A stretch of DNA of 64,000 nucleotides from Nocardia fluminea (GCF_002846365.1 NZ_PJMW01000002.1:4030001-4094000); one strand, 5' to 3'. Shown: positions 1-9,966, counted from the stretch's first letter. Notes: generated by a model not told the origin, from the sequence alone. Program-made: numbers and translations.

Positions 1-24
1 GGCTAGTCGTGCCACGCCGAACTA

Positions 25-40
25 TCAAACATCTGTTCGA
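25..40. promoter_or_regulatory. SOS box (LexA operator), 1 mismatch
   Basis: The sequence TCAAACATCTGTTCGA matches the mycobacterial/corynebacterial LexA box TCGAAC-N4-GTTCGA with one mismatch in the left arm. In relatives, lexA is transcribed leftward from this spot. It would lie just outside the window, so this box may serve lexA as well as the gene to the right. Confidence 0.75.
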
Positions 41-88
41 GCATGTCGGGCGTTTCGTGCTGACAGCCGCGCTGAGATCTGGTAGAAA

Positions 89-104
89 TCGAACATCAGT
101 TCGT
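89..104. promoter_or_regulatory. SOS box (LexA operator)
   Basis: TCGAACATCAGTTCGT matches TCGAAC-N4-GTTCGA with only the last base different. It lies about 90 bp upstream of the DivS-like gene at 193 and 48 bp from the first box. Paired boxes between lexA and its divergent neighbour are usual in mycolic-acid bacteria, so DNA-damage induction of the gene at 193 is likely. Confidence 0.8.
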
Positions 105-192
105 CGCACAGGTGTTCGAACAACGGGAGGCACAGCCGCCTCACCAGTACTTTCTCGCAGCAGCGGAGCACACCACCCCGGAGGTTCTTCCG

Positions 193-888
193 ATGAGCAC
201 AGCATCCAGCGCCCTGCGTTCCGCAGACCCCCTCACCGCCCCGGAGCCGATGCTCCGCCGGCGCCGGACCGCCCACGCCCCACGACGTTTCGCTCTGGTC
301 CGGTCGTCGAGGCCACGGCGGGCGACCGTCGAACAGCAGGCGGTCCCGGCGTCACCCACCGTGCCCATCGCTCGCCCCGCCTCGCCTCGTGGGGCCGCCG
401 ATGTCGCGCGCAGTATCGTCCGGTCGGGCGTGCTGAGCCCGCCCGCGACCGGCCTGCCCGCCGCCGAACCCGCCGATATCGTCCGCGCCCCGCGGCGGAT
501 CGAACTCACCGACGCCGAACTCGATCTCGCCTTCGCCACCGTGCCCCGCAGCGCGCCGGCGCGCCGGCCCCGCGAGCTCGTTCGCCCGCTCGCGGATCGC
601 GGTCCGCGCCACCACGCGCCGCGGAGTGAGCTCTCCCTCTATACCCACGGCCCCGTGCGCACCCGCCGCGCGCAGGGTGTCCACCCGCTGCGCCGGGTCG
701 AGCAGGCCAAGGCCGGGTTCGCCACGCTCGCCGTGACAGCGCTGGTGACGGCGCTGATCGTGGTCGCCTTCCTCGGGCTCGCGCACGTGCGCGCGGGGAG
801 TTTCGCCGACCAGGTCGGCTCCACGGCACCCGGAGTCTCGGAGCAGGCGGGGTTCGAGTCCGGAGCCCGGCTCGCGCCGGGGCGATGA
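193..888 (+). CDS. SOS-inducible single-pass membrane protein, DivS-like, no LysM
   Basis: This 231-residue protein has a long Arg/Pro/Ala-rich, probably disordered N-terminal part. One hydrophobic segment (about residues 175-197, rich in Ala/Val/Leu) is followed by a tail of about 35 residues. The start at ATG 193 is chosen because GGAGG lies 8 bp upstream; the in-frame GTG at 112 would overlap the operator region. Its position, between a leftward lexA (outside the window) and nrdR and behind two SOS boxes, is that of DivS, the SOS cell-division suppressor of Corynebacterium, and of the mycobacterial LysM protein ChiZ. No LysM or hydrolase domain is visible, so a DivS-type role is more likely than cell-wall hydrolysis. 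Function is inferred mainly from position. Confidence 0.7.
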   Translation: MSTASSALRSADPLTAPEPMLRRRRTAHAPRRFALVRSSRPRRATVEQQAVPASPTVPIARPASPRGAADVARSIVRSGVLSPPATGLPAAEPADIVRAPRRIELTDAELDLAFATVPRSAPARRPRELVRPLADRGPRHHAPRSELSLYTHGPVRTRRAQGVHPLRRVEQAKAGFATLAVTALVTALIVVAFLGLAHVRAGSFADQVGSTAPGVSEQAGFESGARLAPGR

Positions 889-1049
889 GTCGAGAACTAC
901 TGCGCCGAAACATTTTCGGCGTGGGCCTCGGCAGGGTGCGAGATCGTCGGTATCGACGAATCGCACCCTGAAACTAGAACACGTTGCTACGGTGACGGGC
1001 ATCCTGAACCGGGGCGGGGGCCTCGGTCGAACCCGGATGCGAGGTCTCG

Positions 1050-2276
1050 GTGCGCCGCTGCTCGATCGCTCTACTGCTCGGTGCGCTGCTCGGTGCATTA
1101 CTGGCACCCGCCGCGCACGCGGTTCCCGCCTACACCGAGTACCTGGATCTGCCCGCGCTCAACGGTGCGGGCGAATACGGTGGCGGACTCCACCCGGCGC
1201 TGCCCACGGCGCGGGAACCCCTGCTGGACGCGGTGACCCAGGCCCGCGACGACGGCATCGACCCGGCGCGGTACGCGACGCTGCTGCACCAGTACTGGCT
1301 CGTCGTGGCCACCGGCAACGCCGCGATCGACCTCGAAACCTGGGCGCCCGAACGCGGCGTCGCGGCCAACTCCGCCACCTTCAGCCAGGTGTACGTGAAC
1401 TACTTCCGCCTCGCGGCGACCCGCTCCGATCTCTACTGGGCGGGCATGGCGGGTATCGCGGGCGCGTCCTTCGCCGCCGGGTTCTTCGACGTCGGCGACG
1501 TCGCCGCCGGTGTCTCGGTGAGCGGAATCCACGAACTCGGCGCCGCCGTCGCCGATCTGCTCCGTGCCACCCCGCCGGAACTGCTCACCGGCGTCCCGGC
1601 CGACATCACCGGTCTGGCCGTCCTCGGCCCCCGGCTGACCGCCGCCGATCTCGCCTGGTATCAGACCCGGCTGATGATCATGCAGAAACACATCTTCATC
1701 GACCTGGTCCCGATGCACGAGGCCTATCTCGCCGACGGGTTGGCGGGCATCGACGAGATGTACGCGGCCGGCCTGCTCGACGACGGCATGCGGGTGGCCT
1801 GGACCGGGATCGACGGCGGCACCGAAGCGGGCCGAGGCGACGCGCTGGTCGCCATGGCCGATCGGGAGCAGAACCAGATCATCGCCGACCAGTGGGACGT
1901 GACCGCACGCGGCCGGGCCGGCATGGGTCGAGTGCTCACCTACGTCACCACGCTGGCGGGGAAGCCCGCCGTCCCCGGCACCCGGGCCCCCGGCGTGTAC
2001 GCCCCGGTCACGGTGTGGTCGCCGATCGCCGCGGTGCGGCCCCTGGGCCTGCGGACGTCGCTGCCCGCGTTCAACTGGGCCGACCGCGAGACCCGCTGGG
2101 ACTACATCACCGCCGACCTGCTCCCACGACATCTCGACCTCGCGATCGACGCCGCGCGCGCGGCGACGGTGTATCGCGAACCGTTCGCCGTCAAGCTCGA
2201 CCGGGGCCGGATGCTCGCCCGGCTACCCGACATCATCGCGGACCTGACCACGCAGTGGCAGGTTGTGCCATCCTGA
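1050..2276 (+). CDS. Secreted protein of unknown function
   Basis: The 408-residue product starts with a typical Sec signal peptide: Arg-Arg, then a Leu/Ala-rich core, then a cleavage-like APAAHA site near residue 24. The mature part is mixed alpha-helical with Trp/Tyr-rich stretches and no further membrane segment. No family was recognised. The GTG start at 1050 is preceded by GAGG at 1041-1044 and gives a well-formed signal peptide. It sits between the DivS-like gene and nrdR, which are direct neighbours in Corynebacterium, so it looks like an insertion into a conserved block. It ends 58 bp before nrdR and could be co-transcribed with it. Confidence 0.7.
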   Translation: MRRCSIALLLGALLGALLAPAAHAVPAYTEYLDLPALNGAGEYGGGLHPALPTAREPLLDAVTQARDDGIDPARYATLLHQYWLVVATGNAAIDLETWAPERGVAANSATFSQVYVNYFRLAATRSDLYWAGMAGIAGASFAAGFFDVGDVAAGVSVSGIHELGAAVADLLRATPPELLTGVPADITGLAVLGPRLTAADLAWYQTRLMIMQKHIFIDLVPMHEAYLADGLAGIDEMYAAGLLDDGMRVAWTGIDGGTEAGRGDALVAMADREQNQIIADQWDVTARGRAGMGRVLTYVTTLAGKPAVPGTRAPGVYAPVTVWSPIAAVRPLGLRTSLPAFNWADRETRWDYITADLLPRHLDLAIDAARAATVYREPFAVKLDRGRMLARLPDIIADLTTQWQVVPS

Positions 2277-2334
2277 CCGGTATCCTGTCAAGAGCCATGG
2301 AATAGAAAATGCGCATCGACGAAGGAACCCTCGG

Positions 2335-2808
2335 ATGCATTGCCCGTATTGCCGACACCCCGACTCGCGCGTCGTCGACTCGCGGGAAGCCGAGGAGGGC
2401 ACCGCGATCCGCCGCCGTCGTTCCTGCCCGAGCTGTGGGCGCCGCTTCACCACCGTGGAGACCGCGATCCTGTCGGTGGTCAAGCGCAGTGGCGTGACCG
2501 AGCCGTTCAGTCGCGAGAAGGTGATCGTCGGCGTGCGCCGGGCCTGTCAGGGCCGCGAAGTCGACGACGACGCCCTGAACCTGCTCGCCCAGCAGGTCGA
2601 AGACGCGGTGCGCGCCAAAGGATCTCCCGAGGTGCCCAGCCACGAGGTCGGTCTGGCCATCCTCGGCCCGCTGCGCGACCTCGACGAAGTGGCGTATCTG
2701 CGCTTCGCCTCGGTGTACCGATCCTTCACCAGCGCCGCCGATTTCGAACGCGAGATCACCGAGATGCGTGCGGCCCGCGCCGCCGCCGCGGTCGCCGCGA
2801 CCGACTGA
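2335..2808 (+). CDS. nrdR: Transcriptional repressor NrdR
   Basis: NrdR is the zinc-ribbon/ATP-cone repressor of ribonucleotide reductase genes and senses (d)ATP. The 157-residue length is typical. The N-terminus has the zinc ribbon with Cys3-x2-Cys6 and Cys31-x2-Cys34, followed by the [13 protein letters not shown] basic stretch and an ATP-cone from about residue 49. The start is ATG 2335, which begins MHCPYC as in the family; the frame is open further upstream, but that part is not conserved. Linkage to lexA/divS is shared with Corynebacterium and Mycobacterium. Targets (nrd operons) are not in this window. Confidence 0.95.
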   Translation: MHCPYCRHPDSRVVDSREAEEGTAIRRRRSCPSCGRRFTTVETAILSVVKRSGVTEPFSREKVIVGVRRACQGREVDDDALNLLAQQVEDAVRAKGSPEVPSHEVGLAILGPLRDLDEVAYLRFASVYRSFTSAADFEREITEMRAARAAAAVAATD

Positions 2809-2864
2809 TCCACGGCCCGCCCCAATTCTTCGCGGGTGGCAAAATATCAACGCCCGCATCGGTT

Positions 2865-5800
2865 TCAGCGACGGATCGTGCTGATCGCCTTCTCGATGCG
2901 CTTCGCCGAAACGGGGTACGGCGTGCCCAGCTTCTGCGCGAACAGACTGACCCGCAGCTCTTCGATCATCCACCAGATCTCGGTCACCTCGCGGGCATTC
3001 TTGCGGCCGGGAGGCAGCGCGTTCACGAGCTTGTCGTAGGCGGCCAGCATTCGGTCCACCTCGACCATGGCCTGCCGGTCGCGCACCGCCGATCCGGGTA
3101 GCGACTCCAGTCGCTGTGCCGCGGCGAGGAGGTAGCGCGGAAGTTCACGCAGCCGCACCCGGCCCCATTCGGCGACGAAACCGGGGAACAACAGGTCCTC
3201 GAGTTGCTGGCGCACGTCGTCGGCGATATCGGTTTCGAGGGTGTCGGCCAGCGCCGCTCGCGCCTGCTGGGCGGCGGCCAGGACCGGTACGACGGTGCGG
3301 ATCAGGGCGACGACCGCGGTGGACAGTTGCGGCCGGACGGTCGCGACCAGCTTGTCGAACTCCTCGGGCGTGCGAACCGGTCCGCCCGCCTTGGCGATGA
3401 GTTCGTCGGCGGCGGCGACCCGGCAGTCCTCGACCAGCTTGTCGAGCGATCCGTCGGGGTTCTGGCTCAGCGCCAGCCGATCGTGGGCCGGCAGTCCGGC
3501 GGTGACCGCGCGCGTCGAGGTCGGGATCGCGGCGAGCAGCAGGGTGCGTACACCCGCGCGCATCGCGGCCGCCTGCTCGCCGGGCGAGCTCAGCACCCGT
3601 ACCGCGACTCCTTCGCCCTCCGGCACGAGTGCCGGGTATCCCGTCACGGTCTGACCGGCGACCTCGCGGCTCACGGTCGGTGCGACCGAACCGAGCGATT
3701 CCGAGGTCCACACCGTGGCCGGTGCACGCTCGGCACCGGCGGTGGCACGGGCAACTGATGCTGAAACCTGTTCGGCCAGTAGTGCTTTCAGTTGCTGAAG
3801 ACTCTTGTTCTTGGCCAGCACCGTGCCGGCCTGATCGACCGCGGCGAAGGTCATGCGCAGATGATCGGGCAGCGCGGCGGGGGAGAGGTCCTCGGTGGTG
3901 ATGGTGACCGAACCCAGCCGGGACAGTTCCCTGGACAGCCCCGCGCGCAGTGGCTCGGCGCGCGGAGTCAACGCGCGCAGGGCCGCCGCGGCGAAGTCCG
4001 GCGCGGGCACGACCGCGCGCCGCAACGTTTTCGGGAGCGTCTTGATGAACGCGGCGGCCAGTTCCTCACGCATGCCGGGCACCAGCCAGTCGAAGCCGAC
4101 CGCCCGCACGTGCGCGAGCTGCTCCACCGGGATCCGTGCGGTGACGCCGTCGTCGTCCTGGCCGGGCTCGAACTGGTAGGTCAGCGGGAAGCTGAGTTCG
4201 CCTTGGCGCCAGGCGTCGGGGAAGTCGGTCGGGTCGAGGGCGGCGACACCGGCGTTGACCACGGTGTCGGTCGAGAAGTCCAGCAGCGCGGGATTTTCGC
4301 GCTCGGTCTTGCGCCACCAGCTGTCGAAGTGGCGCACCGACACGATATCGGCCGGGATGCGCTTGTCGTAGAACTCGAACAGCACTTCGTCGTCGACGAG
4401 GATGTCGCGGCGCCGTGCCCGATGTTCGAGGTCGGCCACATCGTCGATCAGGGCGCGGTTGCGGGCGAAGAACCCGTGCCGCGTCTGCCATTCGCCCTGT
4501 ACCAGAGCATGGCGAATGAACAACTCACGCGACAGTTCCGGGTCGATGCGCCCGAAGTCGACGGGGCGCCCGGTCACCAACGGCACGCCGTACAGCGTCG
4601 CGCGCTCGTAGGCGCGCGCTGAACCGCGCTTGGCCGACCAATGCGGTTCGGAGTAGGTACGTTTCACCAGATCACCGGCGAGCCGTTCGGCCCATTCCGG
4701 CTCCACTTTCGCCGCGATCCGCCCCCACAGCCGCGAGGTCTCCACCAGTTCGGCCGCCATCACCCAGCGCGGCGCCTTCTTGGCCAGCGACGATCCGGGG
4801 AAGATCATGAACTTCGCGTTCCGCGCTCCGAGGAACTCGCGCGATTCGGCCTCACGCACACCGATATGCGAGAGCATGCCCGCCAGCAGCGACTGGTGGA
4901 TCTGTGCGCTCGGCCACGGCATCGCGTCGTCGACGGTCGTATCCGAGGACGCGCCACCGGGTTTCGCGGATACCGGGTGCTGCCCACGCCTGGTCGCGTT
5001 GCCGCCGCGTCGAGACCGTCCACCCGCTTGGCGCGATTCTTCGCCCTTGGCGGAGTTCGTCTGTCCGCGGGCGGCGCCCGCGTCGTTCCAGCCCATCCCG
5101 CGGGCGATGGTGCGCAACTGACCGTGCAGGTCCTGCCATTCCCTGATGCGCAGGTAGTGCAGGAACTCGTCACGGCACATCCGCCGGAACTGGTTGGACG
5201 ACAGTGACTTGCGCTGCTCGGTGAGGTAGTCCCAGAGCCGCAGATAGGCCAGGAAGTCCGAGCCCTCCACGACGAAACGCGCGTGCTGGGCGTCGGCCGC
5301 CTGCTGGTGCTCGACGGGCCGTTCGCGCACATCCTGGATCGACAGCGCCGCGACGATGATCAGCACCTCGTCGAGGCACCCGTTGCGCTGCGCTTCCACG
5401 AGCATGCGCGCCATCCGTGGATCCACCGGCAGTTGCGCCATCTCCCGCCCGATCGGCGTGAGCGTGAGGTGTTTGCCCGAATCGGCTTCGCCGTCAACAG
5501 ATTTCGTGCTGCCGTGCGCCAGCGCGCCCAGCTCTTCGAGCAGCGCGATACCGTCACGGATGGCCCGGCGGTCGGGCGCCTCCACGAACGGGAAACTCTC
5601 GATATCGCCCAGTCCCAGCGCGGTCATCTGCAGGATGACCGCGGCGAGGTTGGTGCGCAGGATCTCCGGCTCGGTGAACGCGGGCCGCGCCTCGAAATCG
5701 TCCTCGGAATACAGCCGGATACAGATGCCGTCCGCCACGCGGCCACAGCGACCCGAGCGCTGCCGCGCCGAGGCCTGCGAGACCTCCTCGATGGGCAGGC

Positions 5801-6962
5801 GCTGCACCTTCGTGCGCATCGAATAGCGCGAGATGCGCGCGGTGCCGGGGTCGATGACGTAGCGGATCCCGGGCACGGTCAGCGAGGTCTCGGCGACGTT
5901 GGTGGCCAGCACCACCCGGCGACCGGTATGCGGGGCGAACACCTTGTGCTGCTCCGCGGCCGACAGTCGCGCGTACAGCGGCACGATCTCGGTGCGGGGG
6001 AGTCTCAGGTCGCGCAACGCGTCGGCGGTGTCGCGGATCTCGCGTTCGCCCGACAGGAACACCAGCACGTCGCCGTCGCCCTCGGCGAACAGTTCGACGA
6101 CCCCGTCGGCGATGGCATCGGTGGGGTCACGGTCGACGACGCGGGTGTCCTCGTCCTCATCGGAGCCGGGCAGTTCCAGCGACAGTGGCCGATACCGCAG
6201 CTCCACCGGGTACGACCGGCCCGAGACCTCGACGATCGGCGCCGGCGTGCCTCGCGCGTCGGCGAAGTGGCGGGCGAACAGTTCGGGATCGATGGTCGCC
6301 GAGGTGATGATCACCTTGAGATCGGCCCGCTGCGGCAGCAACTGCTTCAGATACCCGAGCAGGAAGTCGATGTTGAGGCTGCGTTCGTGGGCCTCGTCGA
6401 TGATGATCGTGTCGTAGCGGCGCAGCATCCGGTCGCGCTGGATCTCGGCCAGCAGGATGCCGTCGGTCATGAGCTTGACCAGGGTGCGATCCGAAGCCTG
6501 ATCGGTGAAGCGGACGGTGTAGCCGATCACGTCGCCGAGTTCGGTGCCCAGTTCCTCGGCGATGCGTTCGGCCACGGTGCGCGCGGCGAGCCTGCGCGGC
6601 TGGGTGTGACCGATGGTGCCGCGAATCCCGCGACCGAGTTCGAGGCAGATCTTCGGGATCTGGGTGGTCTTGCCCGAACCCGTCTCACCGGCCACGATCA
6701 CGACCTGGTTGGCGGCGATGGCCGCGGCGATGTCGTCGCGACGGCCGGAAACGGGGAGTTGTTCCGGGTAGGTGATCTGCGGAAGCGCCGCGCGGCGGTT
6801 GGCCACGCGGGTCTCGGCGGTGGCGATCTCGGCCTCGACGGCGGGTAGATCGTCGGGGCGCGCACGGTCGAGCTTGCGCCGGAGCCGATGTTCATCGCGC
6901 AGCGAGACCTCCGCCAGGCGGGTGCGCAGCGCGCGGGTTCCGGTGCTAGCTGTCCTGGTCAT
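2865..6962 (-). CDS. hrpA: ATP-dependent RNA helicase HrpA
   Basis: This 1365-residue DEAH-box helicase compares with about 1300 for E. coli HrpA. Walker A (GETGSGKT) is near residues 92-99, the DEAH box near 189-192 and SAT (motif III) near 220. A helicase C domain, HA2/OB region and the long HrpA C-terminal domain follow. HrpA unwinds RNA; in E. coli it helps rescue stalled ribosomes. A low-complexity Ser/Gly/Arg-rich insert lies at about residues 625-680. The start is taken at ATG 6962 because the upstream in-frame extension lacks family similarity. It converges on nrdR with 56 bp between the stops. Confidence 0.93.
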   Translation of the reverse strand: MTRTASTGTRALRTRLAEVSLRDEHRLRRKLDRARPDDLPAVEAEIATAETRVANRRAALPQITYPEQLPVSGRRDDIAAAIAANQVVIVAGETGSGKTTQIPKICLELGRGIRGTIGHTQPRRLAARTVAERIAEELGTELGDVIGYTVRFTDQASDRTLVKLMTDGILLAEIQRDRMLRRYDTIIIDEAHERSLNIDFLLGYLKQLLPQRADLKVIITSATIDPELFARHFADARGTPAPIVEVSGRSYPVELRYRPLSLELPGSDEDEDTRVVDRDPTDAIADGVVELFAEGDGDVLVFLSGEREIRDTADALRDLRLPRTEIVPLYARLSAAEQHKVFAPHTGRRVVLATNVAETSLTVPGIRYVIDPGTARISRYSMRTKVQRLPIEEVSQASARQRSGRCGRVADGICIRLYSEDDFEARPAFTEPEILRTNLAAVILQMTALGLGDIESFPFVEAPDRRAIRDGIALLEELGALAHGSTKSVDGEADSGKHLTLTPIGREMAQLPVDPRMARMLVEAQRNGCLDEVLIIVAALSIQDVRERPVEHQQAADAQHARFVVEGSDFLAYLRLWDYLTEQRKSLSSNQFRRMCRDEFLHYLRIREWQDLHGQLRTIARGMGWNDAGAARGQTNSAKGEESRQAGGRSRRGGNATRRGQHPVSAKPGGASSDTTVDDAMPWPSAQIHQSLLAGMLSHIGVREAESREFLGARNAKFMIFPGSSLAKKAPRWVMAAELVETSRLWGRIAAKVEPEWAERLAGDLVKRTYSEPHWSAKRGSARAYERATLYGVPLVTGRPVDFGRIDPELSRELFIRHALVQGEWQTRHGFFARNRALIDDVADLEHRARRRDILVDDEVLFEFYDKRIPADIVSVRHFDSWWRKTERENPALLDFSTDTVVNAGVAALDPTDFPDAWRQGELSFPLTYQFEPGQDDDGVTARIPVEQLAHVRAVGFDWLVPGMREELAAAFIKTLPKTLRRAVVPAPDFAAAALRALTPRAEPLRAGLSRELSRLGSVTITTEDLSPAALPDHLRMTFAAVDQAGTVLAKNKSLQQLKALLAEQVSASVARATAGAERAPATVWTSESLGSVAPTVSREVAGQTVTGYPALVPEGEGVAVRVLSSPGEQAAAMRAGVRTLLLAAIPTSTRAVTAGLPAHDRLALSQNPDGSLDKLVEDCRVAAADELIAKAGGPVRTPEEFDKLVATVRPQLSTAVVALIRTVVPVLAAAQQARAALADTLETDIADDVRQQLEDLLFPGFVAEWGRVRLRELPRYLLAAAQRLESLPGSAVRDRQAMVEVDRMLAAYDKLVNALPPGRKNAREVTEIWWMIEELRVSLFAQKLGTPYPVSAKRIEKAISTIRR

Positions 6963-7216
6963 TGCGCCTACCAGCGTAGCGAAGCCCGCCACCGGTTTTC
7001 CCCCGCGTCGCCCGCTCGCACCGTCGCGGAGACCAACGACACACCACGACACCCGCCCGTCGCCGTGCGCGCGTCCGGTCGATACCGCGCGACGCGACGA
7101 GCGCGCGCCTACGAACTCCCGGTCAGCGGGGGTCCGTCGTGCGAGGATCCGAAGAGCGGTCAGCAGGCACCTCGCGTCGTCACGCGGGCCGCCCGACCAT
7201 GCGGAAGGGACACAGC

Positions 7217-7858
7217 ATGAGCGCAGCGGTGCGAACGGCGTGGTGGATCAGGGCCTATCGGCTCGGTTTCGGAGTGCTCGGGGTTGTCGTACTGCTGTGG
7301 ATCCCGCTGCGCAACATCGACTCGGCGACCTTCTCGCTCACGAACTATCTGAGCTACTTCACCATCGAGTCCAACATTCTGGGCGTGATCGTGCTGCTCA
7401 TCGGCGGTCTGGTCGCACCCCAGGGCCGTGGCTGGCAGCTGTTCCGCGGCGCCGTCACGCTCTACATGCTCATCACGATGGTCGTGTACGCGGTGCTGCT
7501 GTCGCGGATCGACGTGATGCTCAACGACAAGTGGATCAACGACGTCATGCACCGCTACCTGCCGTTGCTCCTGGTGCTGGACTGGATGTTCGTCGCGATG
7601 GCGCAGCGGCTGCGGCCCAGTCCGGCCCTGATCGGGCAGTGGTTGATCTTCCCGCTCGTCTACGGCGTCTACAGCCTGATCCGCGGACCGATCGTCGACT
7701 GGTACCCCTACCCGTTCATCGACCCCACCGTGCAGGGCTATCTGTCGATGGCGATCGGACTGGTCGTACTCACCCTGGTGTTCGCGGTTCTGGCGGTAGC
7801 CATGGCGTCACTGGGTGACGTGCCCGCGTGGTGGCGCGAGCGCAAGGCGCAGGCCTGA
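7217..7858 (+). CDS. Pr6Pr-type multispanning membrane protein
   Basis: A 213-residue integral membrane protein with about six hydrophobic segments. The composition and the motifs YFTIESNIL, a central HRYLPLLLVLDW and YPYPFID match actinobacterial Pr6Pr/FAR-17a-like membrane proteins, whose function is not established. The start at ATG 7217 follows GGAAGGGA with good spacing. It is divergent from hrpA (254 bp gap) and ends 54 bp before the aminotransferase gene. Confidence 0.75.
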   Translation: MSAAVRTAWWIRAYRLGFGVLGVVVLLWIPLRNIDSATFSLTNYLSYFTIESNILGVIVLLIGGLVAPQGRGWQLFRGAVTLYMLITMVVYAVLLSRIDVMLNDKWINDVMHRYLPLLLVLDWMFVAMAQRLRPSPALIGQWLIFPLVYGVYSLIRGPIVDWYPYPFIDPTVQGYLSMAIGLVVLTLVFAVLAVAMASLGDVPAWWRERKAQA

Positions 7859-7912
7859 CCCGGTGACGGGCCCGGTGCGCGCATCGTGCCCGAGTGGGGT
7901 AAATGTGGAGCC

Positions 7913-9136
7913 ATGAATGCGCTCTGGCATGGATTCGCCGATATGGGTGCCGTCGATCGTGACGGCGCGTTCGTTGTCGCTCGCGGCGAGGGCGCCTACG
8001 TCTTCGACACCGCGGGCAACCGGTATCTCGACGCCACCGCCGGGCTGTGGTTCGCCAATGTCGGGCACGGTCGCGGCGAGATCGCCGACGCGGTCGCCGA
8101 TCAGTTGCGCACCATCGCGCACTACTCCAACTTCGGCGACATCACCGAGGCGCCCACCCGGGAGCTCGCCGAGAAACTCTCGTCGATCGCCCCCGTTCCG
8201 GGCAGCAAGATCTTCTTCACCTCCGGCGGTTCCGACTCGGTGGAGACCGCGGCGAAACTGGCTCGCCGCTACTGGCACGAGCTGGGCCGCCCCGACAAGA
8301 AGATCCTGGTCGGTCGCCGGCTGGCCTATCACGGCATGCATTACGCGAGCACCGCGCTCGGCGGGCTGGCGCCGAACAAGGAGGGCTACGGGGTGCTGGT
8401 GGACGACACCCGCACCGTCGAATGGAACGACGCGAAGTCCCTGCTCGCCCTGATCGAAGAGGTCGGCGCCGAGCGGATCGCCGCGTTCTTCTGCGAACCG
8501 ATCATCGGCGCCGGCGGGGTGTACCTGCCGCCCGAGGGCTACCTGGCCGAGGTCCGCCAGATCTGCCTCGACCACGACATCCTGTTCGTCGCCGACGAGG
8601 TCGTCACCGGGTTCGGCCGGATCGGCGGTTCCTGGTTCGCCTCCACCCGCTTCGACCTGCGCCCCGACCTGGTGACCACCGCCAAGGGCCTCACCTCCGG
8701 CTACGTCCCCATGGGCGCGGTCTTCATCGCCCCGCACCTGGCCGAACCCTTCTACGCGGGCGGCACCTGGTTCCGCCACGGCTACACCTACGGCGGCCAC
8801 GCCGGTGCCGCCGCCGCGGCCCTGGCCAATCTCGCCATCGTCGAACGCGAAGGTCTGCTCGAGGAGGCCGCCCGCCTCGAATCCACCTTGCACGTCGCGT
8901 TGGCGCCGCTGGCCGAGCACCCCCGCGTCGCTGAAGTCCGCAGCGGCCTCGGCGCAGTCGCGGCTGTGCAGCTCGCCGACCCGTCGGAGGGTCCCGCGTT
9001 GGTGAAAACCTTGCGTGAACACGGCATCTCGGGTCGCGCCGCCGGAGCGGGGGCCATGCAGATCTCGCCGTCGTTCGTCATGACCGACGCCCAGGTCGCC
9101 GAACTCGCCGACGGATTCGCCCGCGCCCTGGGCTGA
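7913..9136 (+). CDS. Class III PLP-dependent aminotransferase
   Basis: The 407-residue product is a class III (omega) aminotransferase. It has the FTSGGSDSVETA phosphate-binding loop, the cofactor-ring aspartate in LFVADEVVTGFGR, and the Schiff-base lysine at residue 258 in TTAKGLTSGY. Family members move amino groups from omega-amino donors (GABA, putrescine, beta-alanine, amines) to pyruvate or 2-oxoglutarate. The substrate cannot be told from sequence; it resembles the broad aspartate-aminotransferase-family annotations. ATG 7913 is chosen by family length; a GTG at 7886 would add nine residues. The polyamine operon at 39-41 kb is not linked to it. Confidence 0.88.
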   Translation: MNALWHGFADMGAVDRDGAFVVARGEGAYVFDTAGNRYLDATAGLWFANVGHGRGEIADAVADQLRTIAHYSNFGDITEAPTRELAEKLSSIAPVPGSKIFFTSGGSDSVETAAKLARRYWHELGRPDKKILVGRRLAYHGMHYASTALGGLAPNKEGYGVLVDDTRTVEWNDAKSLLALIEEVGAERIAAFFCEPIIGAGGVYLPPEGYLAEVRQICLDHDILFVADEVVTGFGRIGGSWFASTRFDLRPDLVTTAKGLTSGYVPMGAVFIAPHLAEPFYAGGTWFRHGYTYGGHAGAAAAALANLAIVEREGLLEEAARLESTLHVALAPLAEHPRVAEVRSGLGAVAAVQLADPSEGPALVKTLREHGISGRAAGAGAMQISPSFVMTDAQVAELADGFARALG

Positions 9137-9150
9137 CGCGCACGCCGGGG

Positions 9151-9173
9151 CCGCCGTCGCCGCTGAACGGCGG
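9151..9173. terminator. Possible hairpin terminator
   Basis: CCGCCGT and ACGGCGG form a perfect 7 bp stem with a 9-base loop, 15 bp after the aminotransferase stop and between two convergent genes. There is no U-tract, as is common in actinobacteria. Confidence 0.4.
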
Positions 9174-9294
9174 ACCCGGCGCTGGGACCGCCGGTGCGGA
9201 ACGGGTTGGCGGGCATACCGCCGAGCGCGGCACCACCAACCAGTTCGCCTCGCTCGCGCCTCGAATGCCGAGTCGACATTCGGCTCGCGCGGGA

Positions 9295-9792
9295 TCAGGA
9301 AGGATCGAGCGCCAAGGTGAAGTATCGGCTCAGCGGGTCGGCGTCGTAGCTGCCGAACGGGCCGCATTCGGTGAACCCGTGGCGCAGGTAGAGACGGCGG
9401 GCCGGGGCGAAGAAGTCCTCGGCGCCGGTTTCCAGGCTCAGCCGCCGGTATCCGCGTTCGCGGGCTGCCGCGACCAGGTGGGCGAGCACGGCCCCTGCCA
9501 CACCACGGCCGGTGTGCCCGTCGGCGGTGCGCATGGACTTGATCTCGGCGTGCTCGGGGTCCAGTTCCTTCAACGCGCCGCACCCGACGAGGTCGTCGCC
9601 GGACCAGGCGCTCCACACCGTCACCGCGGGATCGCGCAGGGCGGTGAGGTCGAGGGCGTGCATGCTGCAGGCGGGCGTGGTGTCGGCCATCTCCGCGTGG
9701 TGTGCGGCCAGCAGAGCCCGGATTTCCGCGCCGGTGAGGTCATCGGCCACCACACGGAGCTGGTCGACCGCGGCAGTCGGGTTATCGGTCAT
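9295..9792 (-). CDS. GNAT family N-acetyltransferase
   Basis: A 165-residue protein with the GNAT fold. The acetyl-CoA loop reads GHTGRGVAGAVL (Q/R-x-x-G-x-G/A type) and the C-terminal half carries RLSLETGAEDFFAPARRLYLRHGF, split here as LSLETG...ARRLYLRHGF, typical of PA4534-like small-molecule acetyltransferases. The start at ATG 9792 gives the usual length; the frame is open further upstream without similarity. The substrate is unknown. It is convergent with the aminotransferase gene. Confidence 0.85.
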   Translation of the reverse strand: MTDNPTAAVDQLRVVADDLTGAEIRALLAAHHAEMADTTPACSMHALDLTALRDPAVTVWSAWSGDDLVGCGALKELDPEHAEIKSMRTADGHTGRGVAGAVLAHLVAAARERGYRRLSLETGAEDFFAPARRLYLRHGFTECGPFGSYDADPLSRYFTLALDPS

Positions 9793-9966
9793 CAGTCCAG
9801 TTTGCAGATCGAGGTTCACGCCGGTCGAGCCGGGCCGGTCACGGGAAGTCTCGCGAGCGTACTGAGAGCACCGCGCATGGGTCATTGCGGTGGTCACCGG
9901 GGCGAGGTGACCAGATGCGGTGCGCCCTCACAGAAACCGCCCCGGAGCGTCGTCCCGGGTGCGAGC

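Noticed and set aside
2809..2864. Terminator between nrdR and hrpA
   Set aside because: Only a 5-6 bp stem with a wobble pair can be drawn, which is too weak to annotate.
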